NCBI RefSeq assembly: GCF_027270315.1 | Contig: NZ_CP114413.1 | Location: forward strand, 1,488,001 to 1,552,000 | Direction: 5' to 3' | DNA from: Streptomyces cinnabarinus | GTDB taxonomy: Bacteria; Actinomycetota; Actinomycetes; Streptomycetales; Streptomycetaceae | Length of the DNA stretch: 64,000 nucleotides | Shown here: positions 39,426-47,937 of the stretch, piece by piece | Layout: each line of letters begins with the position of its first letter | Position numbering within the stretch: position 1 is the first letter of the stretch | Notes under the pieces: model-generated | What the model saw: the letters and a program-made list of their open reading frames with translations, nothing else | Told to the model about the DNA's origin: nothing | The model's database searches: none | Translations under genes and position numbers: made by a program

Positions 39426-40013
39426 TCAGGGCCGCTGTCCCGGCGGCCCCCAGTCGCCGAAGGCGTCCCCCTCCCCCAGCCGCAGCTCCAGTCGACTGAT
39501 CGCCGCCCGTACGCCGTCGCCGTAGCTGTCCTCGGCGAGCTCCCGAGCCGCCGTGCGGGCCCGGCGCAGATGGCTCCGGGCCGCCTCCGAGCGGCCGAGC
39601 TTCACATAGTCGGCGGCGAGGTTCAGATGCAGCGAGGGATACAGCGCCCGGATCGCGGGCGCCCCGTCGCACTCGGCGAGGCGGTCGTCGGTCAGCTCCT
39701 CCGCCGCCGTCAGCGCCCGCAGGTCCCAGGCGAGTTCGTCGGCGGGCTCGTCCTGGGTGTCGGCCAGGTAGTGGGCGAGGGTGCAGCGGTGCAGCGGGTG
39801 GCCGATCTCGCCGATCTCGGCCCACAGGTCCAGGAGGCGGTGCCGGGCCTCCTCGCGGTCCCCCGCGTGATGCAGCATCACGACCTGCCCGATGCGTGTC
39901 AGCACGGCATCCGGTGCCGTCCGCTCCTGTCGCTCCGCCACCGCGTCCTCCACACCCTCACCGGCGCCTAGAGCCTGGGTCACCTCCCCGGCCGGGCGCG
40001 CGGCGTCTGGCAC
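39426..40013 (-). CDS. Tetratricopeptide-like protein
   Basis: 195 residues. VVMLHHAGDREEARHRLLDLWAEIGEIG, HRCTLAHYLADTQDEP and LHLNLAADYVKLGRSEAARSHLRRARTAA are TPR-like helix pairs. It probably mediates protein contact. The start GTG 40013 lies within the loop of a 19-bp inverted repeat, and no ribosome site is visible; a later start is possible. Confidence 0.75.
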   Translation of the reverse strand: MPDAARPAGEVTQALGAGEGVEDAVAERQERTAPDAVLTRIGQVVMLHHAGDREEARHRLLDLWAEIGEIGHPLHRCTLAHYLADTQDEPADELAWDLRALTAAEELTDDRLAECDGAPAIRALYPSLHLNLAADYVKLGRSEAARSHLRRARTAARELAEDSYGDGVRAAISRLELRLGEGDAFGDWGPPGQRP

Positions 40014-40049
40014 GCACGCTGATCCGACCAGGGAGGTGACCCAGGCTCT
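39970..40049. repeat. Perfect 19-bp inverted repeat around a start codon
   Basis: 39970-39988 (AGAGCCTGGGTCACCTCCC) is repeated inverted at 40031-40049, with 42 bp between. The start GTG of the TPR-like gene lies in the loop and one arm is inside its coding sequence. Confidence 0.8.
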
Positions 40050-40127
40050 TGTCGCCCCCGACGCTAACCGCAGGCACCGGCGATCCCGGCGAGGCGGGGC
40101 CGACCGCGCGGCCGGCCCCGCTCCAGG

Positions 40128-40811
40128 TCAGCCCAGGTTCGGCAGCCGCCAGTCGATCGGCTCGTGGCCCTGTGCCGCGACCGCCTCGTTGATCTGTGTG
40201 AAGGGACGGGAGCCGAAGAACTTCTTCGCCGACAGCGGCGAGGGGTGCGCGCCCTTGACCACGACGTGCCGGGTCTCGTCGATCAGCGGGAGCTTCTTCT
40301 GCGCGTAGTTGCCCCACAGCACGAACACCGCCGGGTCGGGCCGGTCGGCGACCGCGCGGATCACGGCGTCGGTGAACTTCTCCCAGCCCTTGCCCTTGTG
40401 GGAGTTGGCCTCACCGGAGCGCACGGTGAGGACCGCGTTGAGCAGCAGGACGCCCTGCTGGGCCCACGGCATCAGATAGCCGTTGTCCGGGACCGGCAGC
40501 TCCAGCTCCTGCTGCATCTCCTTGTAGATGTTGCGCAGGGAGGGCGGGGTCTTCACCCCGGGCCGCACCGAGAAGCACAGACCGTGGCCCTGCCCCTCGC
40601 CGTGGTACGGGTCCTGGCCGAGGACCAGGACCCTCACCCGGTCGAAGGGCGTCGCGTCCAGCGCCGCGAAGACCTCCTCGCGCGGAGGGTAGACGGGACC
40701 CTTCGCTCGCTCCTCCTCGACGAACTCCATCAGCTCCTTGAAGTAGGGCTGCTGAAGTTCGTCGCCCAGAACCCCGCGCCAGGACTCGGGCAGCATGGCG
40801 ATGTCGGTCAC
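40128..40811 (-). CDS. ung: Uracil-DNA glycosylase, family 1
   Basis: 227 residues. GQDPYHGEGQGHGLCFSV (66-82) holds the catalytic Asp67, and HPSPLSAKKFFGS is the His-containing DNA-intercalating motif. It removes uracil from DNA to start base-excision repair. The length is normal. Single gene with own promoter region (40812-40917). Confidence 0.95.
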   Translation of the reverse strand: MTDIAMLPESWRGVLGDELQQPYFKELMEFVEEERAKGPVYPPREEVFAALDATPFDRVRVLVLGQDPYHGEGQGHGLCFSVRPGVKTPPSLRNIYKEMQQELELPVPDNGYLMPWAQQGVLLLNAVLTVRSGEANSHKGKGWEKFTDAVIRAVADRPDPAVFVLWGNYAQKKLPLIDETRHVVVKGAHPSPLSAKKFFGSRPFTQINEAVAAQGHEPIDWRLPNLG

Positions 40812-40917
40812 GTCAACTTCCTTCGGTGTGCGGTCACTACGACGTGCGTCGCTTCCTGACCACAGAACCTACCGGCGACCACTGACAACGCACCCCGAGT
40901 CCGCCCCATCCGGCCCG

Positions 40918-42501
40918 CTACCAGCTGGTCTTGCGGTACAGCGACCCCATCGTCATGATCGTCGACGGGTCCAGCGCCCGCTCCGCGCCGGAGATGTCGT
41001 TGTTGGCGGCCACGTACTGGCGCCCCTGCCACAGCGGCAGCAGACGCGCGTCCTCGACGAGGATCTTCTGGGCCTCCTCGAACTCCTTCTCCACGGCGGC
41101 GCGGTCGCTCTCCTGCCGGGAGCGGGGCAGCAGTTCGCCGGTGATCTCGGGTGCCGGGTACGGCGTACCGAGGGCGTTCTTGTCGCCGACGAAGGGCGCG
41201 ATGAAGTTGTCGGCGTCGGGGAAGTCGGGGGACCAGCCGCGGCCGAACACCGGGTACTCGCCCTCCTGGTAGCCCGTGACGTAGGTCTTCCAGGGGCGGC
41301 TCTTGAGGGTGATCTCGAACAGCCCGGACGCGTCCAGCTGCTTCTTGATCTCCTCGAACTCCGCCTTGGTCTCCGAGCCGTAGCGGTCCGTGGTGTACCA
41401 GAACTCGAGCGGCACCGGTTCGGTGATGCCGGCCTCGGAGAGGATCTGGCGGGCCTTGGAGGTGCTGGGCTGGCCGTAGTCGTCGAAGAAGCCCGTGGTG
41501 TGGCCGGTCAGGCCCTTGGGGACCATGGAGTACAGCGGCTCCACGGTGTCCTTGTAGACCTTGTGCGCGATGGCGGGGCGGTCCAGGACCTGGGCGATCG
41601 CCTTGCGGACGGCGGGCTTCGCGGCCCAGGAGTCCTTGGGGTTGAAGACCAGGTAGCTGATGGAGGTGCTGACGCTCTCCACGACCTGGAAGGTCTTCTG
41701 CGCCTCATGGGTCTGGAGGTCGAGGATGTCGTCGGCGGCCAGACCGCGGAAGGCGACGTCGAGCTCGTGCTCGCGCAGCGCGCCGACCATCTTGCTCGAG
41801 TCCTGGAAGTAGCGGATGGTCACGGCGTCGTTCTTGACCTCCGCGTACCCGTCGTAGCTGTCGTTGCGGACCAGCTCGGCCTTGTCGCCGTCCTGGTACG
41901 AATCCAGGTTGTACGGCCCGGAGCCGACGACCTTGCCGTCCTCGCGCAGCTTGTCGGCCGGGTAGCTGTCCGGGTCGACGATCGACATCGCGGGCGTGGC
42001 CAGCACGAACGGGAAGGTGGCGTCGGGCTTGTTGAGGTGGAAGACCACCTCGTTCTCGCCCAGCGCCTGGACCCGGTCGAGGCTGCCCAGCAGACCGGCG
42101 GGACCGCCGTTGACGTTGATGTCCCGGATCCGGTCGATCGAGTACTTGACGGCCTGCGCGTCCAGCGTGCCGCCGTTGGAGAACTTCAGGCCCTCGCGCA
42201 GCTCGCAGTGGTAGGCCGTGTTCGAGGCGTCGGTGAACTCGCACTTCTCGGCCGCGTCCGGCTCGGGCTTGCTCGCGCCCGCGGGGTAACTGAGCAACGT
42301 CTGGTAGATGTTGCGGAACAGTTCCCAGGAGCTGTCCCAGGACGCGGCGGGGTCCAGAGTGCTGGGCGCACTGGTCGTCCCCACGACGATCGGCCCCTCC
42401 TCGCCGGAGGAGTCCGACGAGAGCATTCCGCATCCCGCCAACAGGGACGATATGGACGCGATGGCCGCCACCTGCCGCAGGCATCGGTTCCGGTTGAACA
42501 C
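40918..42501 (-). CDS. ABC transporter solute-binding lipoprotein, family 5 (peptide/nickel type)
   Basis: 527 residues. I chose GTG 42501, seven bases after GAGGAG (two GTG codons lie together). RNRCLRQVAAIASISSLLAGC gives a lipobox at about residue 23. GTTSAPSTLDPA, then the TAYHCELREGLKFSNG block, are SBP_bac_5 signatures of oligopeptide/dipeptide binding proteins. No permease or ATPase gene is adjacent, so it is an orphan receptor or uses a distant transporter. Confidence 0.9.
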   Translation of the reverse strand: MFNRNRCLRQVAAIASISSLLAGCGMLSSDSSGEEGPIVVGTTSAPSTLDPAASWDSSWELFRNIYQTLLSYPAGASKPEPDAAEKCEFTDASNTAYHCELREGLKFSNGGTLDAQAVKYSIDRIRDINVNGGPAGLLGSLDRVQALGENEVVFHLNKPDATFPFVLATPAMSIVDPDSYPADKLREDGKVVGSGPYNLDSYQDGDKAELVRNDSYDGYAEVKNDAVTIRYFQDSSKMVGALREHELDVAFRGLAADDILDLQTHEAQKTFQVVESVSTSISYLVFNPKDSWAAKPAVRKAIAQVLDRPAIAHKVYKDTVEPLYSMVPKGLTGHTTGFFDDYGQPSTSKARQILSEAGITEPVPLEFWYTTDRYGSETKAEFEEIKKQLDASGLFEITLKSRPWKTYVTGYQEGEYPVFGRGWSPDFPDADNFIAPFVGDKNALGTPYPAPEITGELLPRSRQESDRAAVEKEFEEAQKILVEDARLLPLWQGRQYVAANNDISGAERALDPSTIMTMGSLYRKTSW

Positions 42502-42558
42502 GCGCACGCTCCTCGATCTGCCATACCAAGGGTCGGCAGACCATACCGCAGAGCTTCG

Positions 42559-42571
42559 CCGGTTGAACCGG
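42559..42571. promoter_or_regulatory. 13-bp palindrome upstream of solute-binding gene
   Basis: CCGGTT-G-AACCGG is a perfect palindrome 58 bases upstream of the GTG. It is a plausible operator; a clear promoter in the 220-bp gap (42502-42721) was not found. Confidence 0.45.
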
Positions 42572-42669
42572 TGTCTCACAACGGTTCTTGATCGATAAAC
42601 CTTTGACTACGTTGTCAGCGCTCTGTGAACGTATTCGGTTTGGACGTTCCGCCCGGCTCTGTACACAGT

Positions 42670-42704
42670 CGGGCCCGCGTCTCCACCAGGGAGACACGGG
42701 CCCG
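42670..42704 (-). terminator. Terminator after the SDR gene
   Basis: CGGGCCCG (42670-42677) pairs with 42697-42704, and GTCTCC with GGAGAC inside it, with one internal mismatch and a short loop. It begins 18 bases past the SDR stop codon. Confidence 0.7.
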
Positions 42705-42721
42705 ATCCGGCCGTACGACGG

Positions 42722-43480
42722 TCAGCCGACGCCGGCGTTGAGGAAGATGCCGCCGTCCACGACGAGGGTCTGACCGGTGACCCAGTCGGACTGCTCCGAG
42801 GTGAGGAAGGCCGCGGCGCCGCCGATGTCGGAGGGCACGCCGAGGCGGGCCAGCGGGTAGGAGGCGGCCGCCTCCGCTTCCCGGCCCTCGTACAGCGCCT
42901 GGGCGAACTTGGTCTTCACCACGGCCGGGGCGATGGCGTTGACCCGCACCTTGGGCGCGAACTCGTGCGCGAGCTGCTGCGTGAGGTTGATCATCGCTGC
43001 CTTGCTGACGCCGTAGGCGGCGATGAAGGGCGAGGGCGCGATGCCCGCGACGGAGGCGATGTTGACGATCGCGCCGCCGTTGTCCTTCTGCCAGGCGTGC
43101 CAGGTCTTCTGCGCGAAGCCCAGCGCCGAGATCACATTGGTCTCGAACACCTTGCGGGCGACATCCAGGTCCAGGTCGGCGATCGGCCCGAACACCGGGT
43201 TGGTACCGGCGTTGTTGACCAGGAAGTCGACGCGGCCGAAGGCCTCCATGGCGCGCTGGACGGCGACGGCCTGGTGCTCCTCGTCGTGCGCCTTGCCGGC
43301 GATGTAGATCGCGCGGTCGGAGCCGAGCTGCTCGACGGCCTCCTTGAGGGCGTCCTCGTTGCGGCCCGTGATGGCGACCCGGTCGCCGCGCGCGACGAGC
43401 GCCTCGGCGACGCCGTATCCGATACCGCGGCTGGCGCCCGTGATCAGGGCGACCTTGCCGGAGAGTTCCACCGATGTCAT
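42722..43480 (-). CDS. Short-chain dehydrogenase/reductase
   Basis: 252 residues. TGASRGIG (14-21) is the cofactor motif, NNAG (about 89) the fold motif, and Ser (about 142), Tyr (155 in AAYGVSK) and Lys the catalytic residues. The C-terminus DWVTGQTLVVDGG is classical. It resembles FabG-like 3-oxoacyl reductases. It follows the next SDR gene by 12 nt, so the two form an operon. Confidence 0.9.
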   Translation of the reverse strand: MTSVELSGKVALITGASRGIGYGVAEALVARGDRVAITGRNEDALKEAVEQLGSDRAIYIAGKAHDEEHQAVAVQRAMEAFGRVDFLVNNAGTNPVFGPIADLDLDVARKVFETNVISALGFAQKTWHAWQKDNGGAIVNIASVAGIAPSPFIAAYGVSKAAMINLTQQLAHEFAPKVRVNAIAPAVVKTKFAQALYEGREAEAAASYPLARLGVPSDIGGAAAFLTSEQSDWVTGQTLVVDGGIFLNAGVG

Positions 43481-43492
43481 GTGCGTGATCTC

Positions 43493-44254
43493 CTAGTCGA
43501 GCGGTCCGCCGGCGACGTACAGCACCTGGCCGGAGACAAAGCCGGCCGCCTCGCCCGTGAAGAAGGCGATGGCGTTGGCGATGTCCTCGGGGTAGCCGAC
43601 GCGCTGGACCGGGATCTGGGTGGCGGCGGCGGCCTTGAAGTCGTCGAAGCCCATGCCGACGCGCTCGGCGGTGGCCGCGGTCATGTCGGTGGCGATGAAG
43701 CCGGGGGCGACGGCGTTGGCGGTGATGCCGAACTTGCCGAGTTCGATGGCGAGGGTCTTGGTGAAGCCCTGCATACCGGCCTTGGCGGCGGAGTAGTTGA
43801 CCTGGCCGCGGTTGCCGAGGGCGGACGACGAGGAGAGGTTGACGATCCGGCCGAACTTGGCGTCCACCATGTGCTTCTGGCAGGCCTTCGACATCAGGAA
43901 GGCGCCGCGCAGGTGGACGTTCAGGACCGTGTCCCAGTCGGACGCGCTCATCTTGAACAGCAGGTTGTCGCGCAGCACGCCCGCGTTGTTGACCAGGATG
44001 GTCGGCGCGCCGAGCTCCTGGGCGATCCGCGCGATGGCGGCCTCGACCTGCGCCTCGTCGGAGACGTCGCAGCCGACCGCGAGGGCCTTGCCGCCCTCCG
44101 CGGTGATCTTCTCCACGGTGTCCTTGCAGGCGCCCTCGTCGAGGTCGATGACGGCCACCGCGTGGCCCTCGGCGGCCAGCCGTACGGCGGTGGCGGCACC
44201 GATTCCGCGCGCTGCGCCGGTGACTACGGCGACCCGCTGGTCAGTGGTGGACAT
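43493..44254 (-). CDS. fabG: 3-oxoacyl-ACP reductase FabG-type SDR
   Basis: 253 residues. TGAARGIG, NNAG (about 88), the NLSSSSALGNRGQVNYSAAKAG active site (Ser/Tyr/Lys) and NAVAPGFIATDM are classical for FabG. The SDR pair, with a possible regulatory site upstream, suggests fatty-acid or beta-oxidation use rather than the core FAS gene. Upstream (44288-44313) there are two copies of GCGACCG 19 bp apart, typical of a TetR-type site. Confidence 0.88.
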   Translation of the reverse strand: MSTTDQRVAVVTGAARGIGAATAVRLAAEGHAVAVIDLDEGACKDTVEKITAEGGKALAVGCDVSDEAQVEAAIARIAQELGAPTILVNNAGVLRDNLLFKMSASDWDTVLNVHLRGAFLMSKACQKHMVDAKFGRIVNLSSSSALGNRGQVNYSAAKAGMQGFTKTLAIELGKFGITANAVAPGFIATDMTAATAERVGMGFDDFKAAAATQIPVQRVGYPEDIANAIAFFTGEAAGFVSGQVLYVAGGPLD

Positions 44255-44526
44255 GGCTGCTTCTCCTCGCCCTTGGGGTGCGGCTCAGCGACCGACTCTT
44301 CGGTGAGCGACCGCTTAGTACCTTCAGCAGACGTGACGCTAGAAGCCCTGGCACCCGGTGTCAACGGCAGCCCGGCCCCATGTGATCCATTACCTGAGCT
44401 CTTCCGCCATCCTCGCGCACCCACTGCCGCCAGGAGCACCCGTTCGGCCCCGCTCCGCGCGTCCCCGCGCCAGGTCGCCCCTAGCGTCGGCCGAGGGCCG
44501 TCCGTGGCTCGGAAGGGAGGCGCACC
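44255..44526. other. Divergent intergenic region with GCGACCG repeats
   Basis: 272 bp. Contains the two direct repeats of GCGACCG (44288-44294 and 44307-44313) 34-53 bases upstream of the SDR start, an operator candidate. Right of this nothing distinct is visible until the ribosome site (GGGAGG) of the next gene. Confidence 0.45.
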
Positions 44527-44985
44527 ATGCGCCGTCGCACCGGGGCCGCCGGCATCTTGATCGCCATGTCCGCGATCGTGCCGCTGGCCGACATCGCACA
44601 CGCACAGGACCTGGACTGCCGGGACTTCAGCACCCAGGAGGAAGCGCAGGCCGAATTCGACCGCGACCCCAGTGATCCGCACCGACTCGACGAGGATCAG
44701 GGCCCGGACGACGGCATCGCCTGCGAGGCGCTCCCCCGGCTCGGCACCGCCGTCAGCACCGTCCCGCCCGTCACCCTGACCCCCACCCTCGCCGTCACCC
44801 CCACCCCCACTCCCACGCCCACGCTCACGCCCGCTGCCACCGTCACCCCGACGCTCGGCGTCCGCGGTGGGCTGGGCGGTTCGACGGACGCGAGGATCGG
44901 CGGCTGGGCGGTCGGAGCGGGGTTCGCCCTGGTCACCGGCGGTGCCGTCGCGGCCGGCTACGTCGTCAGGCGGCGGCGCGGCTGA
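44527..44985 (+). CDS. Excalibur-like surface protein with Thr-Pro stalk
   Basis: 152 residues with GGGAGG upstream. A signal peptide (GAAGILIAMSAIVPLADIAHAQ) precedes an excalibur-like calcium-binding domain (LDCRDFSTQEEAQAEFDRDP...RLDEDQGPDDGIACEAL). Then comes a Thr/Pro stalk (TPTPTPTPTLTPAATVTPT) and a C-terminal membrane span ending VRRRRG. So it is exposed and anchored at its C-terminus. Streptomyces carry many such genes. Confidence 0.85.
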   Translation: MRRRTGAAGILIAMSAIVPLADIAHAQDLDCRDFSTQEEAQAEFDRDPSDPHRLDEDQGPDDGIACEALPRLGTAVSTVPPVTLTPTLAVTPTPTPTPTLTPAATVTPTLGVRGGLGGSTDARIGGWAVGAGFALVTGGAVAAGYVVRRRRG

Positions 44986-44986
44986 G

Positions 44987-45403
44987 TCAGCGCACCAGCA
45001 GGTCCAGGAGGCGATCCGGTTCCGCGGTGGGGTCGGTGGTGAGGCCGGTGTGGAGCGGGCCCGGCTGGACGATCGTGGAGCGGGGGGCGATGAGCCAGCG
45101 GAAGCGGCGGCCCGCGTCGTCGAGGGCCGCCTGGCCCGCCGCCCGGCCGCCGGAACAGACGCGTTCCACCGCCCCGAGTGCCGCGCGGACTCCGGCCACG
45201 TCCGCCTCGGGGTCCAGGGCCAGCAGGCGGGGCTCGTCGAGGTGGGTGCGGACGCCGACGTAGGACCTGGCGCGGGAGTAGACCAGTACCCCGGCGTTGA
45301 TGCACTCGCCGCGCTCGATCCGGGGGACGACCCGCAGGACGGCGTACTCGAAGACCTCGCGCTCGCTCGGGCCTCCCTTGATGAAGTGGCGGTCGTCGCT
45401 CAC
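44987..45403 (-). CDS. DUF3037 protein
   Basis: 138 residues from GTG 45403, overlapping the kinase stop (GTGA). EVFEYAVLRVVPRIERGECINAGVLVYSRARSYVGVR is the DUF3037 signature. DUF3037 genes are commonly paired with HipA-like kinase genes, as here, which suggests a two-gene unit. Molecular role unknown. Confidence 0.88.
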   Translation of the reverse strand: MSDDRHFIKGGPSEREVFEYAVLRVVPRIERGECINAGVLVYSRARSYVGVRTHLDEPRLLALDPEADVAGVRAALGAVERVCSGGRAAGQAALDDAGRRFRWLIAPRSTIVQPGPLHTGLTTDPTAEPDRLLDLLVR

Positions 45404-46155
45404 TGGGTTCCCTCGATTCGCTCGTGGATGACGGCGGCGCGGGCCAGCAGCGGGCGGGCGTAGGCGCGGCGGAGGTCGTCCGGGGTGTCGAAGCCCGGTT
45501 CGTCGGTGAGCCAGGCGTCCGGGATCTCCGCCGTGACTTCCGTCAGCAGGTCCTCGGTGACGAGGGGGGCCAACTCCGCTGCCGCCGCTGCCAGATCGGG
45601 CCCGAAGGGCGTCAGCGCGTGGTCCGAGGCGTCGTAGGGGCGCGCCGAAGACGCCTCCGCGCCGGGCCAGTTGTGGTGCCAGATCATGGTCGCGCCGTGG
45701 TCGATGAGCCACAACTCCCCCCGCCACATCAGCAGGTTGGGGTTGCGCCAGGAGCGGTCGACGTTGTTGACGAGCGCGTCGAACCAGAGGATCCGCCCGG
45801 CCTCCTCGGGGCTCACCGTGAACGCCAGCGGGTCGAAGCCGAGCGCGCCGGACAGGAAGTCCATGCCCAGGTTGGTCCCCCCGCTGGCCCTGAGCAGCTC
45901 CTGCACCTGCTGCTCGGGTTCGCCGAGACCCAGCACCGGATCGAGCTCGACCGTGACCAGCCGGGGCATCCGGAATCCCAGCCGGCGGGCGAGTTCCCCG
46001 CACACCACCTCGGCGACCAGCGTCTTGCGGCCCTGTCCGGCGCCGCGGAACTTCAGGACGTACGTCCCGAAGTCGTCGGCCTCCACGAGCCCCGGCAGCG
46101 AGCCGCCCTCGCGCAACGGCGTGATGAAGCGGGTCGCGATCACTTCCTTGAGCAT
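45400..46155 (-). CDS. HipA-like kinase domain protein
   Basis: 251 residues. FGTYVLKFRGAGQGRKTLVAEVVCGELARRLG is the N-lobe, ILWFDALVNNVDRSWRNPNLLMW the catalytic loop (Asp then Asn), and LWLIDHG the metal-binding DHG. It lacks the HipA N-terminal antitoxin-binding subdomain and is shorter (usual about 440). The ATG is preceded by TAACCT six bases away (leaderless). It is coupled to DUF3037, not to a HipB. Confidence 0.86.
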   Translation of the reverse strand: MLKEVIATRFITPLREGGSLPGLVEADDFGTYVLKFRGAGQGRKTLVAEVVCGELARRLGFRMPRLVTVELDPVLGLGEPEQQVQELLRASGGTNLGMDFLSGALGFDPLAFTVSPEEAGRILWFDALVNNVDRSWRNPNLLMWRGELWLIDHGATMIWHHNWPGAEASSARPYDASDHALTPFGPDLAAAAAELAPLVTEDLLTEVTAEIPDAWLTDEPGFDTPDDLRRAYARPLLARAAVIHERIEGTQ

Positions 46156-46243
46156 CGCCCCAGGTTACTGGCGCTCTGAACGGGAAACCCGCGTCGCCCG
46201 TACCTGAGGGCGCAAGGCTACCCCCGTGGAAGGGAAGACCGGC

Positions 46244-46696
46244 ATGACCAGCGAACCGCTCCACCCCGTCACGACCCCGAGCCGCCGTACCGTCGTGGCG
46301 GCGGTCGGTGCCGTGGGGCTCACCTTCGCGCTGAACGCGTGCGGTTCGGAGGACGAGGAGCCGTCCGAGTCGACCGGGTCGTCCGGAGCGGCGGCGGCCG
46401 GGGCCGGCGGAACGGCCGTGGCGAAGACCTCGGACATCCCGGAGGGCGGGGGCAAGATCCTCAACGACCACAAGGTCGTGGTCACCCAGCCGACCGCGGG
46501 CACCTTCAAGGCGTTCTCGTACGAGTGCACCCACCAGGGCTGCCCGGTGACCGGCGTCGCGGACGGCGCGATCACCTGCCCGTGCCACAACAGCAGGTTC
46601 TCCATCGAGGACGGCAGTGTGCAGAAGGGGCCCGCCACCCAGCCGCTGCCCGCCCGGGAGGTCAAGGTGGAGGGGGACTCGATCACACTGGCCTGA
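46244..46696 (+). CDS. Rieske 2Fe-2S lipoprotein
   Basis: 150 residues from ATG 46244 (GGAAGGGAAG upstream; an in-frame GTG at 46226 adds six residues). Twin-Arg SRRTVVAAVGAVG precedes a lipobox-like NAC, then a flexible Ser/Gly linker. CTHQGC and CPCHNSRF are the two Rieske cluster ligand pairs. It is an exported electron carrier of the small Streptomyces Rieske lipoprotein type. Confidence 0.88.
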   Translation: MTSEPLHPVTTPSRRTVVAAVGAVGLTFALNACGSEDEEPSESTGSSGAAAAGAGGTAVAKTSDIPEGGGKILNDHKVVVTQPTAGTFKAFSYECTHQGCPVTGVADGAITCPCHNSRFSIEDGSVQKGPATQPLPAREVKVEGDSITLA

Positions 46697-47333
46697 GCCG
46701 CCGGTCACGCCTGAGGGCGGCCAGCACCTCGTCGGTGGTCGCGAGCGTGGCGACCAGGGAGAGGGTGTGCCGGATCATCGCGGGGGTGTATTCGGCGGGC
46801 ACCCCGGCGATCGCGTCGGTGGGCACCACGGCCGTGTAGCCCCGGTTGACCGCGTCGAACACGGCGTTGGGGATCGCCACATTGGCCGAGACCCCGGTCA
46901 CCACCAGCGTGCGGCAGCCCAGGTTGCGCAGCAGGGCGTCGACGTCGGTGCCCTGGATCGGCGACAGGCCGTGCAGCCGCCGTACGACGAAGTCCTCCTC
47001 ATGGACCTCGATCGGGGCGGCGAGCCGGACCGCGGTGGTTCCGGACAGCTGCTGCACGGGCAGCCGTCCGGCGGCGCGGAACAGCCGGGCGTTGCGATTG
47101 GCGCCGCGGCCGTCGGGGCGGCGCTCGGCGATCGCGTGGATCACCTGGAGCCCGTGGGCGTGGGCGCCGGCCACCAGCCGGGCCACATTGGCGAGGGCGC
47201 CGGAGGAGCGGGCCTCCTCGGCAAGTGCGGGCAGTGCGCTGTCCGGTCCCACCACCCCCTGCTGGCACTCGACGGTGAGCAGGACGGTGCCCGCGGGGTC
47301 CAGGAGTTCGCTGAGCTGGTCGTACGACGGCAC
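46683..47333 (-). CDS. Isochorismatase-fold hydrolase lacking the nucleophile Cys
   Basis: 216 residues from GTG 47333. LTVECQQGVVG gives the Asp-equivalent region and LVVTGVSANVAIPNAVFDAVNRGYTAVVPTDAIAG is the isochorismatase-family core. In cysteine hydrolases a Cys stands where this protein has Ala/Val (SANVAI), as in true isochorismatases, so the chemistry would differ. Ends in overlap (14 bp) with the Rieske gene, tail-to-tail. Confidence 0.84.
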   Translation of the reverse strand: MPSYDQLSELLDPAGTVLLTVECQQGVVGPDSALPALAEEARSSGALANVARLVAGAHAHGLQVIHAIAERRPDGRGANRNARLFRAAGRLPVQQLSGTTAVRLAAPIEVHEEDFVVRRLHGLSPIQGTDVDALLRNLGCRTLVVTGVSANVAIPNAVFDAVNRGYTAVVPTDAIAGVPAEYTPAMIRHTLSLVATLATTDEVLAALRRDRRLRPV

Positions 47334-47412
47334 GGTTCCCCCTTGTCGCCGACGGTCTGGGGCGGGCGACGATAGCCACCATTGCGTTCGGACGGAAGAC
47401 GGCCCATCCTTT

Positions 47413-47429
47413 TCTGACGTGATGTCAGA
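47413..47429. promoter_or_regulatory. Inverted repeat TCTGAC-N5-GTCAGA
   Basis: A perfect 6-bp inverted repeat in the 136-bp divergent region between the hydrolase and the PPOX gene, 41 bases before the PPOX start. Operator candidate. Confidence 0.45.
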
Positions 47430-47469
47430 GGATCTCCTCTGGCACGACGTGGGAGAACGAGGGGGACGC

Positions 47470-47937
47470 ATGACGGTCACTCAGCGCCGGGGCCGGAAGA
47501 TCATGATGACGCCGGGCGAACTGGACGAGTTCCTGTACACCCAGCGCACGTGCCGGGTCGCCACGGTGTCGGCGGAGGGCGCCCCGCATGTGAGCACCCT
47601 GTGGTTCGCCTGGGACGGCACCTCGCTGTGGCTGTACTCGGTGGTGCGCAGCAGGCGCTGGACCCAGCTGCGCCGCGACCCGCGGGTCGCCGTGGTGATC
47701 GACACGGGCGAGGAGTACGACGAGCTGCGCGGCGCGGAGCTGTCCGGGACGGTGGAGTTCGTGGGCGAGATCCCCCGCACCGGCGAACTGCGCGCCGAAC
47801 TCGACGCGATCGAGACGCTGTTCGCGCGGAAGAACTTCGGCCTGGAGGAGATGCCGCACGACGGCCGCCACGCGTGGATGCGGCTGACACCGACGAAGAC
47901 GGTGTCCTGGGACTTCAGAAAGCTGGGGTCGAGCTAG
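47470..47937 (+). CDS. PPOX-class flavin-binding family protein
   Basis: 155 residues from ATG 47470. MMTPGELDEFLYTQRTCRVATVSAEGAPHVSTLWFAWDGTSLWLYSVVRSRRWTQLRRDPRVAVVID is the pyridoxamine 5'-phosphate oxidase-like split barrel which binds FMN or F420. Single-domain actinobacterial members are often F420-dependent. The 3' end overlaps the LysR gene by 23 bp. Confidence 0.88.
   Translation: MTVTQRRGRKIMMTPGELDEFLYTQRTCRVATVSAEGAPHVSTLWFAWDGTSLWLYSVVRSRRWTQLRRDPRVAVVIDTGEEYDELRGAELSGTVEFVGEIPRTGELRAELDAIETLFARKNFGLEEMPHDGRHAWMRLTPTKTVSWDFRKLGSS

Noticed and set aside
45400..46155. HipBA toxin-antitoxin system
   Set aside because: The protein is short and paired with DUF3037; no HipB-like HTH gene is adjacent.
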